This document shows positions 63,739 to 64,000 of a DNA stretch of 64,000 nucleotides, one piece after another. The notes under the pieces were generated by a model. The model saw nothing but the letters and a program-made list of their open reading frames with translations, was not told where the DNA came from and did not search any database. Both the position numbers and the translations under genes were made by a program. The first letter of the stretch is position 1. Each line of letters opens with the position of its first letter. Source of the stretch: Streptococcus mitis (GTDB taxonomy: Bacteria; Bacillota; Bacilli; Lactobacillales; Streptococcaceae); assembly GCF_001281025.1 (NCBI RefSeq), contig NZ_CP012646.1, forward strand, positions 1,145,001-1,209,000, read 5' to 3'.

Positions 63739-64000
63739 ATTCTAAACGACCATCTTGACGATAGGCGATATCTGGTTGCCAAGTCCATTTGGCACCGAAT
63801 TTTTCAAGTAAGTCAAAGCTAGCTTGAGGTCCCATGCTTCCAGCTTTATAGTCATGAAGTGGGGCACCATTTTCAGCCCAGAGTTCTTCGATACGGTCAA
63901 TCAATTTCCACGACGCACCAACTTCATCCCAGTGGCTAAAGTTAGTTGAGTTGTTATTTAGGACATCATAAATCAATTTTTCGTATGGTTCTGGAGAGGC
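63737..64000 (-). CDS. zwf: Glucose-6-phosphate 1-dehydrogenase, C-terminal end
   Basis: The frame runs off the right edge of the window; about 87 C-terminal residues are seen. PEPYEKLIYDVLNNNSTNF, FSHWDEVGASWKLIDRI and YKAGSMGPQASFDLL are the conserved end of the G6PDH C-terminal domain. It oxidises glucose 6-phosphate, the entry to the pentose phosphate route. Convergent with ftsY, in the order seen in pneumococcus. Confidence 0.93.
   Translation of the reverse strand, partial: ASPEPYEKLIYDVLNNNSTNFSHWDEVGASWKLIDRIEELWAENGAPLHDYKAGSMGPQASFDLLEKFGAKWTWQPDIAYRQDGRLE

Overview
The window reads as chromosome of a mitis-group Streptococcus (S. pneumoniae / S. mitis / S. oralis type). The grounds are: a complete choline/teichoic-acid decoration locus (licD2-licD1-tacF on one strand, tarI-tarJ-licA-licB-licC on the other), a BOX repeat (31979-32129), a SigX com-box (TACGAATA) in front of dprA, IS200- and ISL3-type insertion sequences of the kind common in these species, and low-GC streptococcal codon use. 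Species assignment is inference; no alignment was run.

Layout. 1-1982: accessory-looking end with an Rgg-type regulator (cut by the window edge), a CYTH-domain protein, a broken membrane-protein gene and IS-like inverted repeats. 1983-9106: Cof phosphatase, HD-domain hydrolase, DUF1934 protein, the SRP genes ylxM-(unknown 71 aa)-ffh, uracil permease under a PyrR attenuator, and rsmG. 9176-13400: lemA-htpX, an IS200-type element, and an ABC-F ATPase with a leader that looks like a ribosome-controlled attenuator. 13555-21042: a yceD-like gene, nth, and the pyrimidine operon pyrR-pyrB-carA-carB, with a PyrR attenuator in front and a structured repeat pair between carA and carB. 21112-28747: the two divergent lic/tac/tar operons. 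28835-33928: dprA, topA, BOX, DUF454, cutC, yjbR-like. 34011-39975: the leucine operon (leader peptide, leuA, leuB, DUF1294, leuC, leuD, YrdC-like). 40080-43053: an McrBC type IV restriction pair. 43119-48761: guaC with a structured leader, tRNA-Arg(CCG), rnc-smc. 48765-50195: an ISL3-family IS with perfect 8-bp target duplication. 50328-60574: ribF, a DUF1980/permease/small-protein operon, a candidate stand-alone structured RNA, tex-sprT, pspC, a Bce-type peptide-antibiotic ABC transporter with a probable operator, and a VIT/CCC1 transporter. 60804-64000: two Cof phosphatases, ftsY, and the 3' end of zwf.

How the parts fit. Pyrimidine supply is sensed by PyrR at two separate leaders (uracil uptake and de novo synthesis). 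The lic/tar/tac genes import and activate choline, make CDP-ribitol, flip teichoic-acid repeats and attach phosphocholine. dprA ties the region to competence, and McrBC is a counterweight that cuts incoming modified DNA. Ffh and FtsY, the two SRP GTPases, lie at opposite ends of the window. Most of the window is ordinary core genome. The items most worth a second look are regulatory: the ABC-F attenuator, the RNA at 53354-53478, the carA-carB repeat modules, the guaC leader, and four genes whose -10 box sits so close to the ATG that the mRNA should be leaderless.
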